This document shows, piece after piece, positions 1 through 7,611 of a stretch of 14,563 bases of DNA. The notes under the pieces were generated by a model. The model was not told the DNA's origin. It saw only the letters and a list, made by a program, of their open reading frames with translations, and ran no database searches. The stretch comes from Deltaproteobacteria bacterium. GTDB taxonomy: Bacteria > Desulfobacterota > Binatia > Binatales > Binataceae. The stretch spans positions 1 to 14,563 of the forward strand of contig JAJYMR010000100.1 of assembly GCA_021786815.1 (NCBI GenBank), in the 5' to 3' direction. Positions within the stretch are counted from its first letter, which is position 1. Each line of letters begins with the position of its first letter. Both the position numbers and the translations under genes were made by a program.

Positions 1-601
1 GACGCTCTCGCAGGGCGTGCAGGTGCGCGAAGCGTTTCGCGCCAGCCCCGAAATCTATGCGCTCGGCACGCCGCTGGTGGAAGAGCGTAAGGTGACCTTC
101 CAGATCGGCGACCTCGAAGCGGGCGTGCCCGGCTCGGTGCTGCTTACGCTGACGCTGCCGCCGCGCAAGCCCGGTCCCGTCAGGATCGCACAGAACGCTT
201 TCTACTACGAAGTTCCCGGCGCGGGTGAGCGTTCGGCTTCGTGCGACGTCACGGTCGAGTACACGCTCGACCGCACGCTGACCAGCAAGCGCAACGGCCG
301 CGTGATGAACCTGGTGGACCAGGTCTCAATCGCCAAGCTCCAGGCCAAGGCGGAAGAAGAACTCAAGGCCGGCAACGTGGAACGCGCCACCCGGCTTCTG
401 AGCAATGCAATCCAGGGCACGCAACGCGTCGGCAACGTCAAGGCCACGCAGGCGCTCAGCGGCCTGATGGATCAGATCAAAAAGACGCAAACGCTTCAGA
501 CCAAGGCGGCGAAAACCACGCTCCTTCAGGCGCAGGCCGTCGTGCGCAAGACCCAGATGTTGGATCCGGAGGCGCTCAAGGAGCTTCAAAAGCCGGACTG
601 A
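1..601 (+). CDS. C-terminal part of a probable VWA-domain protein (5' end outside window)
   Basis: The frame is open to the left edge with no stop, so the gene begins upstream; the GTG at 17 is just an internal valine. About the first 85 visible residues are strand-rich, with alternating hydrophobic positions (FQIGDLEAG, VLLTLTLPPR, ARNAFYYEV-like stretch). They resemble the beta-sandwich that follows the VWA domain in bacterial Ca-activated-channel-like proteins. The rest is helical (LQAKAEEELKAGNVERATRL, then a tail rich in K, T and Q), as in the C-terminal helical region of those proteins. No VWA metal site (DxSxS) is visible because that part would lie upstream. The tail carries three KTxxL motifs: KTQTL, KTTLL and KTQML. 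It is followed after 72 nt by an FHA gene, and VWA proteins often accompany kinase/PP2C/FHA genes. The family call rests on fold impression and context, so it is moderate. Confidence 0.6.
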   Translation, partial: TLSQGVQVREAFRASPEIYALGTPLVEERKVTFQIGDLEAGVPGSVLLTLTLPPRKPGPVRIAQNAFYYEVPGAGERSASCDVTVEYTLDRTLTSKRNGRVMNLVDQVSIAKLQAKAEEELKAGNVERATRLLSNAIQGTQRVGNVKATQALSGLMDQIKKTQTLQTKAAKTTLLQAQAVVRKTQMLDPEALKELQKPD

Positions 602-673
602 CGGCTGAATCGATAAAACGAGCTTGGCAAGTGGAAGGAAATCCGGAGCGGCAGGCGAAAGGGCTTTAAGGCG

Positions 674-1342
674 ATGATCAAGTGCAGCGAGTGCGGCTAC
701 GAGAATATGGACGGGCTTGACTACTGCGACGGCTGCGGAGCGAAGCTCGCTCCTTCGGCGGCTGAACCGGCCAAGGCCGAAGAGGCTGCGGCGGCGGAGC
801 ATCCCGCGCCCGCGGCCGAAGAGGCCAAGCCGGCTGAGGAGGCTAAGCCAGCCGAAGCCCCGGCGCAGGCCGAGGCACCGAGCGCGGAAGCCCCGGCGCA
901 AGCCGAGGCGCCGAGCGCGGAAGCGCCGACCGGCGAACTTCAGCCCAAGGCCGCTCCCGCCGCGCCTCCGCCGCCTTCGCCGGCACCTGCCGCGGCGGCG
1001 CCTTTCAAGGCGAGGTTGGTTATCGTGCGCGGAGGCCGAAAGGGCCAGGAGTTCCCGCTCGAGGACGGGAACAATCAGATAGGACGCTGGGATCCCGACA
1101 CCGGAGCCTTCCCGGAGGTCGATCTCGACGCCGACGACCCCGAGGCCAAAATCTCGCGCCGCCACGCGCTCCTGCGGATCGACGGAGGCAAAATAACCGT
1201 CGAGGATATCGGCAGCCTCAACGGTACCTACGTCAACCGCGGGGCAAGGCTTCAGCCCGGCAGCCCGGTCGAGCTGAAAACGGGTGACGAGGTAATCGTG
1301 GGCAAGACGTTCCTCAAACTGGTCGTCGAGCCGATCTCCTAA
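674..1342 (+). CDS. Zinc-ribbon and FHA domain protein
   Basis: A 222-residue soluble protein. Residues 1-25 form a zinc ribbon (Cys4, Cys7, Cys18, Cys21; CxxC-x10-CxxC). Residues 26-110 are a disordered Ala/Glu/Pro linker with EEAKPA hexapeptides and an 11-residue tandem repeat. Residues 112-220 are a canonical FHA domain: GR at 137-138, SRRHA at 161-165 and SLNGTYVN at 181-188, so the phosphothreonine-contacting Arg, Ser and Asn are all present. FHA domains bind phosphothreonine peptides, so this is a cytoplasmic reader or adaptor for the neighbouring kinases. The ATG sits behind an AAAGGG-like ribosome binding site. The zinc ribbon closely matches the one on the PP2C fusion at 3118, which suggests a shared docking partner (inference). 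Between the FHA motifs (about residues 141-158) lies an acidic Asp-rich loop. Confidence 0.88.
   Translation: MIKCSECGYENMDGLDYCDGCGAKLAPSAAEPAKAEEAAAAEHPAPAAEEAKPAEEAKPAEAPAQAEAPSAEAPAQAEAPSAEAPTGELQPKAAPAAPPPPSPAPAAAAPFKARLVIVRGGRKGQEFPLEDGNNQIGRWDPDTGAFPEVDLDADDPEAKISRRHALLRIDGGKITVEDIGSLNGTYVNRGARLQPGSPVELKTGDEVIVGKTFLKLVVEPIS
854..928 (+). repeat. 33-bp tandem repeat in the FHA-protein linker
   Basis: Two 33-bp units (854-886 and 887-919) and a 9-bp partial third encode EAPAQAEAPSA twice and then EAP. The two full units differ only at two third-codon positions, which indicates a recent in-frame duplication. The stretch just upstream (818-853) encodes EEAKPA twice. This expands a flexible spacer between zinc ribbon and FHA; copy number may vary between strains. 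Confidence 0.9.
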
Positions 1343-1422
1343 AGGCCCGGCTTAACCGCGCGGGAGCTAGGTTCGGCCCTTCCCATGCGGAGGTTTGTTC
1401 CGGGCCGGTTTTGTTCGGTCAC

Positions 1423-3111
1423 ATGAATACCGGTGAGCCGCTCGCCGCCGGCCATCTGCTCGACGGCCGTTATCGCATAAAACGGGTGCTTGGCGCAGGC
1501 GGCATGGGGCGTGTCTATCTGGGCAACGACACCCGGCTTGCCAACCGTCCCGTCGCGATCAAGGAGATGATCGTTGGCGACGGGATCAGGGAAAAGAAGG
1601 CCATTGAGGACTTCGCCCGCGAGGCCCGGGTGCTTGCGCTGCTCTCCCATCCGGGAATCCCGAGCCTGATCGATTATTTCGTCGAAGGCGGACGTCATTA
1701 CCTTGTGATGGAGTTCGTCGCCGGGGGCGACCTCCAGGCGATGATCGACAAGCTCGGGCCGGGCGGAAAGCTGCCCGAGGAGAAGGTCCTCGTATGGGCG
1801 CGCCAGATCCTCGAAGTGCTGGAGTTTCTCCATTCGCAGCAGCCGCCTATCGTTTACCGCGATCTCAAGCCGGGCAACATCATGATCGACCGTGACGGGC
1901 GGGCGATGCTGATCGACTTCGGAATCGCGCGCTTTCTGCCACCAGGCGGACGCGGGACGCAGATCGGCTCGGTCGGGTACGCGCCACCCGAGCAGTACCT
2001 GGGCAAGATGGAGCCGCGCTCGGACCTCTACTCGCTCGCGGCCACGATGCATCATCTGCTCACCGGGCGCGACCCTCAGCTCGAGCCGCCGTTCAGCTTC
2101 CCGCAGTTGGAGCAACTCAATCCCGCCGTCTCGGCTAAAACCGCACGGGTCGTCATGTGGGCGCTGGAGAAGGACGTGAACAAGCGCCCGCGCAGCGCAC
2201 GGGACATGCTCGACGCACTGCCGCAGCCGGAACCCAGCGCCATCGACCATCGCGGCACCGGCACAACCGGTCCGCGCGCGCCGATTGCGGAAATGAAGAC
2301 AGTCGTGCTGTCGACGCCCGCGCCGGTTGCGCCTGCGCGCGCGCCTGTTGCGTCTGCGCCCGCGCCTTCCGCAGCTCCCGCTCCGCAAAGGCTCGGGCCG
2401 CGTCCGGACTCGGCCATCTCCACGATGCGGACGGTCGTACTCGACCAGCCAGTCAAGCCGGCCCCGGATACGGGTTCCGGGCGCACAGCAACCGGAGCGC
2501 GCAAGGCCCAGGAACTGACGGGGAAGGCGATTGCTCTGCTCGGACGAGGGCTGAAGGCGGGGCTGAGCGCAATCGCTTCGACCACGCAGGAGTCGGAGGT
2601 CGGGGCGACGGCGCCACGCGGCGTCTCCTCCACGGCGAAAACGCAGGATCTTGCGCCGCCCGTCGGGGCGAGGCCCTCATCGCTGGGAGTGGGTGCGCCC
2701 AGGCCGCCGAGCGGGCGAGCGGTCAGTACCGGGCCGCGTTCTCCCGCCGTCGTCCATCCGGTGCAAAGTGCCGCGTCAGCCGGGTTGGGACCGTCGGCAA
2801 AACTCATATCGCGTTCCGACGGAATCGAGTTTCGTGTCGCGGGCGCGCGCGCCGTGCTCGGGCGCTCGACTGACCCGGCCGACGCGCCCGATATCAATCT
2901 CGCCGGTCTCGCGCGCGGAGCCGAACGCGTCTCTCGCCGGCACGCGGAGATCCTGAAGCATGGGCAGGACTATTTTGTCCGCGACCTCGGCAGTCGCAAC
3001 GGAACCTTTATTGTCGGACGGGGCAGGCTGGGCCGCGATCAGCTTTATAAGCTCAAGGACCGCGACCAGATAGTGCTGGGCTCTGCTATATTGGAATTCA
3101 GAAAGGGCTAA
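1423..3111 (+). CDS. Hanks-type Ser/Thr protein kinase with C-terminal FHA domain
   Basis: A 562-residue cytoplasmic kinase. Residues about 14-266 are the kinase domain: glycine loop GAGGMG, VAIK lysine at 47, YRDLKPGN (Asp147, Lys149, Asn152; Tyr replaces the usual His), DFG at 165-167, then GSVGYAPPEQY. All catalytic residues are present. Residues about 270-455 are a Pro/Ala-rich linker with KTVVL, RTVVL and KTQDL motifs. Residues about 460-562 are an FHA domain with GR 480-481, SRRHA 504-508 and SRNGTF, so phosphothreonine binding looks intact. No membrane segment is seen. The ATG at 1423 is preferred over the in-frame TTG at 1411 because EPLAAGHLLDGRY follows it directly, as in the related kinase at 5128; neither start has a good Shine-Dalgarno sequence. 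The next gene starts 6 nt after the stop. Attached FHA domains commonly recruit phosphorylated substrates or the autophosphorylated kinase itself. Confidence 0.93.
   Translation: MNTGEPLAAGHLLDGRYRIKRVLGAGGMGRVYLGNDTRLANRPVAIKEMIVGDGIREKKAIEDFAREARVLALLSHPGIPSLIDYFVEGGRHYLVMEFVAGGDLQAMIDKLGPGGKLPEEKVLVWARQILEVLEFLHSQQPPIVYRDLKPGNIMIDRDGRAMLIDFGIARFLPPGGRGTQIGSVGYAPPEQYLGKMEPRSDLYSLAATMHHLLTGRDPQLEPPFSFPQLEQLNPAVSAKTARVVMWALEKDVNKRPRSARDMLDALPQPEPSAIDHRGTGTTGPRAPIAEMKTVVLSTPAPVAPARAPVASAPAPSAAPAPQRLGPRPDSAISTMRTVVLDQPVKPAPDTGSGRTATGARKAQELTGKAIALLGRGLKAGLSAIASTTQESEVGATAPRGVSSTAKTQDLAPPVGARPSSLGVGAPRPPSGRAVSTGPRSPAVVHPVQSAASAGLGPSAKLISRSDGIEFRVAGARAVLGRSTDPADAPDINLAGLARGAERVSRRHAEILKHGQDYFVRDLGSRNGTFIVGRGRLGRDQLYKLKDRDQIVLGSAILEFRKG
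3084..3092 (+). promoter_or_regulatory. Possible internal extended -10 promoter element
   Basis: TGCTATATT matches an extended -10 (TGn plus TATATT) and lies 25 nt before the ATG of the PP2C fusion gene, inside the last codons of the upstream kinase. No -35 hexamer is visible at the usual distance. It also encodes conserved FHA-end hydrophobic residues (AIL), so it may be incidental. Confidence 0.2.
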
Positions 3112-3117
3112 ACAACA

Positions 3118-5121
3118 ATGATCACCTGCCCCGAGTGCGGCTTTGAAGCGGCGGATGAGGCAAAGTTCTGCGATCGATGCGGTCAGGGGCTGACCGGAGC
3201 CACCGTGCAATCCAACTCATCGTCGCGTCCCGAACCGCTTGCCGCCGGCACGGTGCTCAAGGGCAAATACGAGATCCTGGAAGTCATCGACCAGGACTCG
3301 ATAGAGAACCGATATCGGGCGCGCGTAACCAACGGCAACGGCAAGACCGAAACGGTCAGGCTCCGCGAGCGCTTGGGACCGCCCGTCGAGCAGGCTCCGC
3401 AGGAGGCCGTGCCCGCGCAAGCTCCCGCGGCGCCGCCGGAAGAAGAGTCGTCAGGTCCGCGCGCAAAGACGAAGGAGCTGAAGCCGACGCCCGGGATAAT
3501 GGCGAGCGAAGTGGGCCTGGACAGCGGCGCGACGGTGTCGAGCGAGGCGGCCGACTCGGCCGGAAGCGACGAGAATTCCGGCGCGCTTCAGGCCAGCGAG
3601 CCGCTCGCGGAAGCCTCAGCCGCCGAGGAAGCCGCGGTTGAAACCAAGGCCGGCGATAACGGCGCGGGCGCCGAAGCCCTCGTTGAGGAGCCGACTCCCG
3701 TGGCTCAGGAAGCTCCCGAAAGTGAGGACCTTGGCGAGGTCTTCGGAAGAGTGCTTGCGCTATCGCTGACGGTCAACCATCCTGCCTTTGAGCGCGCGTT
3801 TTCGGGTTTCGCCGAGCAAAAACGCGTTTATCTAGTCTATCCCGATAGCGAACTTACGCCATTGTCGCGCCGGCTCGCGGCGGGAAAGCTGGAGGAACCC
3901 GAAGCGATCTCCGTTGCGGTCCAGGTTTGCCAGGCGGTTTCCTTCATGCATCGCCGAGGGCTCAGGCTAAACGACATCTGCCCCGAATCGGTCGCCTTTG
4001 GACCCGACGGCCGGGTGAAGATGACCGGGCTCGATTGCGTTACCAACGACAATGAGCTTCAGGAAGAGCCGATTTTCAACGACGGATACACCGCGCCCGA
4101 GATCTATCGCGCCAAAAAGGTGGATAAGCGGGCCGATATTTTCTCCGCCGGGGCGCTCTTGTACACGATGGTGACGGGAGAGCGGCTCGAGTCCGAAAGC
4201 TGGCGCGAGGAGGCGGGGGCCGTCAATTTCTACCCGCCGTACGTGGTTTCGCCCAACCTCGAACAGGCTATCCGCCGTGCGCTTCTGTTTTCCGCGCAAG
4301 AGCGATGGCAAACGGTCGATGAGTTCAAGGCCGAGCTGCTCAAACTTCTCGGCGAGATAACCATCCGTTCGGCCACGCTGACCGACGTCGGGATGGTGCG
4401 CGAGCACAACGAGGACTCGGTGATGTGCGTGGAGTATTTCCGCGACTCGATGGTCGAGCCCGCCCGTGACTTTTTGTACGTCGTGTGCGACGGGATGGGC
4501 GGCGCGGAAGCGGGCGAGGTCGCAAGCGCCATCGCCGTGGAGACCATCCTGCGCTACGTCGAGGAGCGTCTGGAGCGGGGCGAGACAAAGGATTTGCAGA
4601 AACTTCTGGTCGAGGCCCTTGAAGAGGCGAACGCCAGAATTATCGAGTATCAGAAGGGGCATCCCGAGTCGCGCGGGATGGGCTCGACCGGAGTGGCCGC
4701 GTTGATGGTCCCGCCCGACTGCGCCGTCGCGTGGGTGGGCGACAGCCGCGGCTACGTGTTCGAGGGTGGCGCGCTGCGCCAGGTGACGCGCGACCATTCG
4801 CTGGTGCAACGGCTTATCGACATCGGCCAGATAACGCCTGAACAGGCGCGCCATCATGAGCACAAAAACGTGATCACGCGCTCTCTTGGGGCGCGCCAGA
4901 GCGGACTGGCGGGAGCCGAGGCGCTCGCGCTCAAGCTCAGGCGCGGACAGAGGATCTTGCTCTGCAGCGACGGGCTTACGACGCACGTGGAAGACGACCA
5001 GATCGCCGCCATCATGCGGCGCAACAGCGATCCGTATCCCGCGGCGCGCGAACTGATTGCGGCTGCAAACGCCGGAGGCGGCACCGACAATATCTCGGTT
5101 ATAATAGTATCGGCCGTCTAG
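3118..5121 (+). CDS. Zinc-ribbon, degenerate kinase and PP2C phosphatase fusion
   Basis: A 667-residue protein in three parts. Residues 1-25 are a zinc ribbon (Cys4, 7, 18, 21). Residues 38-411 have the kinase fold but look catalytically dead: the glycine loop is replaced by DQDSIENRY, HRDLKPEN reads LNDICPES (Asp286 kept, Lys and Asn lost), and DFG reads GLD; the APE at 326-328 and the helical C-lobe remain. A 120-residue acidic, disordered insert (about 87-206) interrupts the N-lobe and carries KTKEL. Residues about 413-667 are a full PP2C (PrpC/Stp-type) phosphatase: EHNEDS 429-434, CDGMGG 457-462, GSTG 522-525, VGDSRGY 540-546, CSDGL 616-620 and GTDNIS 655-660, so the metal-binding Asp residues are present. 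It would remove phosphate from Ser/Thr targets of the flanking kinases. A GAAAGGG lies upstream of the ATG. The pseudokinase probably scaffolds or regulates (inference). Confidence 0.92.
   Translation: MITCPECGFEAADEAKFCDRCGQGLTGATVQSNSSSRPEPLAAGTVLKGKYEILEVIDQDSIENRYRARVTNGNGKTETVRLRERLGPPVEQAPQEAVPAQAPAAPPEEESSGPRAKTKELKPTPGIMASEVGLDSGATVSSEAADSAGSDENSGALQASEPLAEASAAEEAAVETKAGDNGAGAEALVEEPTPVAQEAPESEDLGEVFGRVLALSLTVNHPAFERAFSGFAEQKRVYLVYPDSELTPLSRRLAAGKLEEPEAISVAVQVCQAVSFMHRRGLRLNDICPESVAFGPDGRVKMTGLDCVTNDNELQEEPIFNDGYTAPEIYRAKKVDKRADIFSAGALLYTMVTGERLESESWREEAGAVNFYPPYVVSPNLEQAIRRALLFSAQERWQTVDEFKAELLKLLGEITIRSATLTDVGMVREHNEDSVMCVEYFRDSMVEPARDFLYVVCDGMGGAEAGEVASAIAVETILRYVEERLERGETKDLQKLLVEALEEANARIIEYQKGHPESRGMGSTGVAALMVPPDCAVAWVGDSRGYVFEGGALRQVTRDHSLVQRLIDIGQITPEQARHHEHKNVITRSLGARQSGLAGAEALALKLRRGQRILLCSDGLTTHVEDDQIAAIMRRNSDPYPAARELIAAANAGGGTDNISVIIVSAV
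5100..5105 (+). promoter_or_regulatory. Possible internal -10 element (TATAAT)
   Basis: A perfect TATAAT hexamer sits in the last codons of the PP2C gene, 22 nt before the ATG of the membrane kinase. No convincing -35 is seen 16-18 nt upstream and there is no TGn extension. ATA isoleucine codons occur elsewhere in these genes, so the match may simply reflect the Val-Ile-Ile-Val coding sequence. Confidence 0.18.
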
Positions 5122-5127
5122 ACAGCT

Positions 5128-7518
5128 ATGGCGAACCCTTCCGCATCCGGCAGCGCGTCAATCGAACCCTTGGCCCCGGGTACGGTTTTGCAGAACCGCT
5201 ACCATGTCGAGCATTTGCTCGGCGGTGGCGGGATGGGCGTGGTTTATCTTGCCCGCGACCAGCGCCTTGCCAATCGCCATTGCGCGATCAAGGAGATGGT
5301 CGATCACTTCATCGACCCGCAGCAGCGCCTTGAGGCCAACGAATATTTCGCGCGCGAGGCCGACACCCTCGCCCAACTGAAGCATCAGGCCATCCCGGCC
5401 ATCACCGACCGCTTCGACGACCACAATCGCCACTACCTGGTGATGGAGTACGTCGAGGGCCGGAACCTCGAGGAGGAGATGGCTGCGCGAGGAAACCAAC
5501 CCTTCCCCGAGGGCCTGGTAATCGATATCAGCCGCCAACTGTGCGACGTGCTCGCGTACCTGCATGGGATGGTGCCGCCGATCGTGTACCGCGACATGAA
5601 GCCCTCCAACGTGATGCTCACGTCCAAGGGCCGCGTGGTGCTAATCGACTTCGGTATCGCCCGCCTGTTCAAGGCGCAGAGAAAGGGCACGATGATCGGG
5701 ACGCTCGGGTTCGCGCCGCCCGAGCAATACAAGGGCGAGGTCGATCCGCGCAGCGACATCTACTCGCTCGCCGCGACGCTCCATTACCTGCTCACCGCGC
5801 GCGATCCGGAGAAGTTTCCACCGTTCAGCTTTCCGCACGTGAAGGAACTGCGTCCGGATGTCTCGGACAACCTGGCCGGGGCGGTCGATGCCGCCCTTGC
5901 CTACGATGTCGAGCAGCGGCCCGCCAGCGTCCAGGAATTCCGCGACATGATGCTCTACGGCTACGGGCTTCGGGCACCGGGAGCGGTCGCGGTCAGTCCG
6001 AAAACCGGCACGGCCGGCCTGCCGCCGCTCGAGGAAGTCAGCGAATACGAGCCGGCCGAGGATCTGTCTCCCGCAAAGCCGCGAAGCGCTCTCAGGCGGG
6101 CCGTGAGCCTCGTCGTCTTTTCGCTCGTGATGGCGGGAATGGCCTTCGGCGCGACTTATGTCTATTCGCGTCCGGACCTGCAGGAGCGCCTCGGTATCAA
6201 GGCCCTCATCGATTCCCTGCCATGGAAGCACGAGGAACTGGTCGCGCGCGCAAGGGAGCATCCGCTCGAATTCCAGAACATGACGCTTCGGCTCTCGACC
6301 CGCGAAGGCATCGCGACCTCGGAGCCCAAGGCGAGCTTTACCGACACCGAACTCACCGCCGCGCGCTATCTGAAATGGAAGGCGAATTTCAAGAACGCGC
6401 TGGCCGGACTCGAAGGGCGCACCGACAAGGTCGAGGCGCGCTTCTTCAATCCCAACGGCCTGCAGATCGCGTCGAGCGATCAGCGGCTTTTCGTTGGGCC
6501 GTCGCAGACGGCGGTCGATTTCAGCGGCGTTGTGTTGATGCCCGACATGAGCAGCCAGCCGCCGGGGAGCTACAGGGTCGCCCTGTATCTTGGCGACAAG
6601 CTGCTCGCGGCGCAGCAGTTCGCCGTGACGCAGGATCTTGCCGCACAGGCCAAGGCCGCGGCGGCTTCGGCGGCGGCCGAGGCGGCTTCCGCGGCGGCCA
6701 CCCGCGCCGCCGAGGAAAAACGCCGGCGCGAGCAGCAGCGGCTTGCGATGATCGAGGAGTTGCGCCGAAAGCCGCTCTCGCTGCTCAGGATCGGTTTCGT
6801 CAACAGCACCAAGACCGGGACCCCCTTGTCGAGCGCCGAGGACAGGTTTGACGCCTCCAAGGTTTTGTTCGTCGGATGGAACGTCGAATTCAAAAACCGG
6901 CTCTTCGGACTCGAGCCGGGCCAGTACCGGGTGGACGCCGCCTATATTGCGCCTGACGGGCGGACGCTCGGCGCGGTCAACGACTGGAAGAACGTCGGCC
7001 CGGATCAAAGGACGGTCACCTTCAGGGGACGGGTGGGCAATTCGGCCGGCGGCGCCTTCCTTCCGGGGACCTACACCGTCAATTTTTATCTGAACGGCAA
7101 ATACTTCGCGCAGAAGAAGTTCCAGATCCTGGCCAATGCGGGAAGTTCCTATCGAGGCGGAGCGATTGGCTACGGAACGCGTGCGCCGGGACCATCGATG
7201 GGCGGAGGAACAAGCGGATTCAACGGTCCGATGATTGCGACCGGCCATATCAACGGGCTCGGAGGCAATCCTTCGATGGAGCTCAGGCTTCGCCCTCAGA
7301 ACAACGGCTTCCTGCACGGTGAACTGGTGATCCATAGCACCGGATACGGGCCGACATCGATCGAGGGCTTCGTGCGCGGCGGCCATATCGAGTTTCAGGT
7401 ACCATACGGAACGGAAACCTATTTCTTCGAGGGCACAAATCAAGGCGGCCAGCTCTCGGGAACGTTTCAGTCAACGCCCTCCGGCAAGCGCGGCACGTGG
7501 ACCGCGCAGGCGAATTGA
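5128..7518 (+). CDS. Transmembrane Ser/Thr kinase with duplicated extracytoplasmic domain
   Basis: A 796-residue membrane kinase. Residues about 19-276 are the kinase domain: GGGGMG loop, Lys55, YRDMKPSN (Asp156, Lys158, Asn161), DFG at 174-176 and GTLGFAPPEQY, with all catalytic residues present. One hydrophobic span (about 325-346) follows Arg-rich flanks, placing the C-terminus outside the cytoplasm. That region has two homologous beta-rich modules (about 380-500 and 549-667) sharing FKNxLxGLE, a P(N/D)G turn and PGxYxVxxYLxxKxxAxxxF. Between them lies an Ala-rich coiled-coil-like helix (about 503-547). A Gly/Ser-rich stretch (670-700) leads to a final strand-rich domain (701-796). I do not recognise these modules. 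The kinase is probably a receptor that senses an envelope signal and feeds the cytoplasmic readers. It begins 6 nt after the PP2C stop without a clear Shine-Dalgarno, so translational coupling is likely. Confidence 0.93.
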   Translation: MANPSASGSASIEPLAPGTVLQNRYHVEHLLGGGGMGVVYLARDQRLANRHCAIKEMVDHFIDPQQRLEANEYFAREADTLAQLKHQAIPAITDRFDDHNRHYLVMEYVEGRNLEEEMAARGNQPFPEGLVIDISRQLCDVLAYLHGMVPPIVYRDMKPSNVMLTSKGRVVLIDFGIARLFKAQRKGTMIGTLGFAPPEQYKGEVDPRSDIYSLAATLHYLLTARDPEKFPPFSFPHVKELRPDVSDNLAGAVDAALAYDVEQRPASVQEFRDMMLYGYGLRAPGAVAVSPKTGTAGLPPLEEVSEYEPAEDLSPAKPRSALRRAVSLVVFSLVMAGMAFGATYVYSRPDLQERLGIKALIDSLPWKHEELVARAREHPLEFQNMTLRLSTREGIATSEPKASFTDTELTAARYLKWKANFKNALAGLEGRTDKVEARFFNPNGLQIASSDQRLFVGPSQTAVDFSGVVLMPDMSSQPPGSYRVALYLGDKLLAAQQFAVTQDLAAQAKAAAASAAAEAASAAATRAAEEKRRREQQRLAMIEELRRKPLSLLRIGFVNSTKTGTPLSSAEDRFDASKVLFVGWNVEFKNRLFGLEPGQYRVDAAYIAPDGRTLGAVNDWKNVGPDQRTVTFRGRVGNSAGGAFLPGTYTVNFYLNGKYFAQKKFQILANAGSSYRGGAIGYGTRAPGPSMGGGTSGFNGPMIATGHINGLGGNPSMELRLRPQNNGFLHGELVIHSTGYGPTSIEGFVRGGHIEFQVPYGTETYFFEGTNQGGQLSGTFQSTPSGKRGTWTAQAN

Positions 7519-7559
7519 TCGTGCGCCGCGCCGAAGCCTGGCAAAGGCGGCCGGCGATT

Positions 7560-7610
7560 TCTTTGTCTTGAACCCGGATGCGCCAAGCGCGATCCTGCTC
7601 TTTGTCTTGA
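7560..7610 (+). repeat. 12-bp direct repeat pair upstream of the membrane FHA gene
   Basis: TCTTTGTCTTGA occurs at 7560-7571 and again at 7599-7610, 39 bp apart, in the 93-bp gap after the kinase gene. The second copy ends one base before the ATG at 7612. They could be paired binding sites for a regulator or a trace of a small duplication; the rest of the gap shows nothing else. Confidence 0.6.
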
Positions 7611-7611
7611 C

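Noticed and set aside
1374..1407. Inverted repeat CGGCCC / GGGCCG followed by a T-rich stretch before the FHA-kinase
   Set aside because: Six-bp stem with a 22-nt loop and an interrupted T run; too weak to call a terminator.
1411..1422. TTG at 1411 as start of the FHA-kinase
   Set aside because: The ATG at 1423 directly precedes the conserved EPLAAG start; the four extra residues have no support and no ribosome binding site is well placed.
1339..2388. 349-codon open frame on the - strand opposite the FHA-kinase
   Set aside because: Low-complexity Arg-rich end and no motifs; the + strand carries an intact kinase.
5641..7443. 600-codon open frame on the - strand opposite the receptor kinase
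   Set aside because: Arg/His/Gly-rich translation without recognisable motifs, a typical antisense shadow of GC-rich codons; the + strand gene has full kinase motifs.
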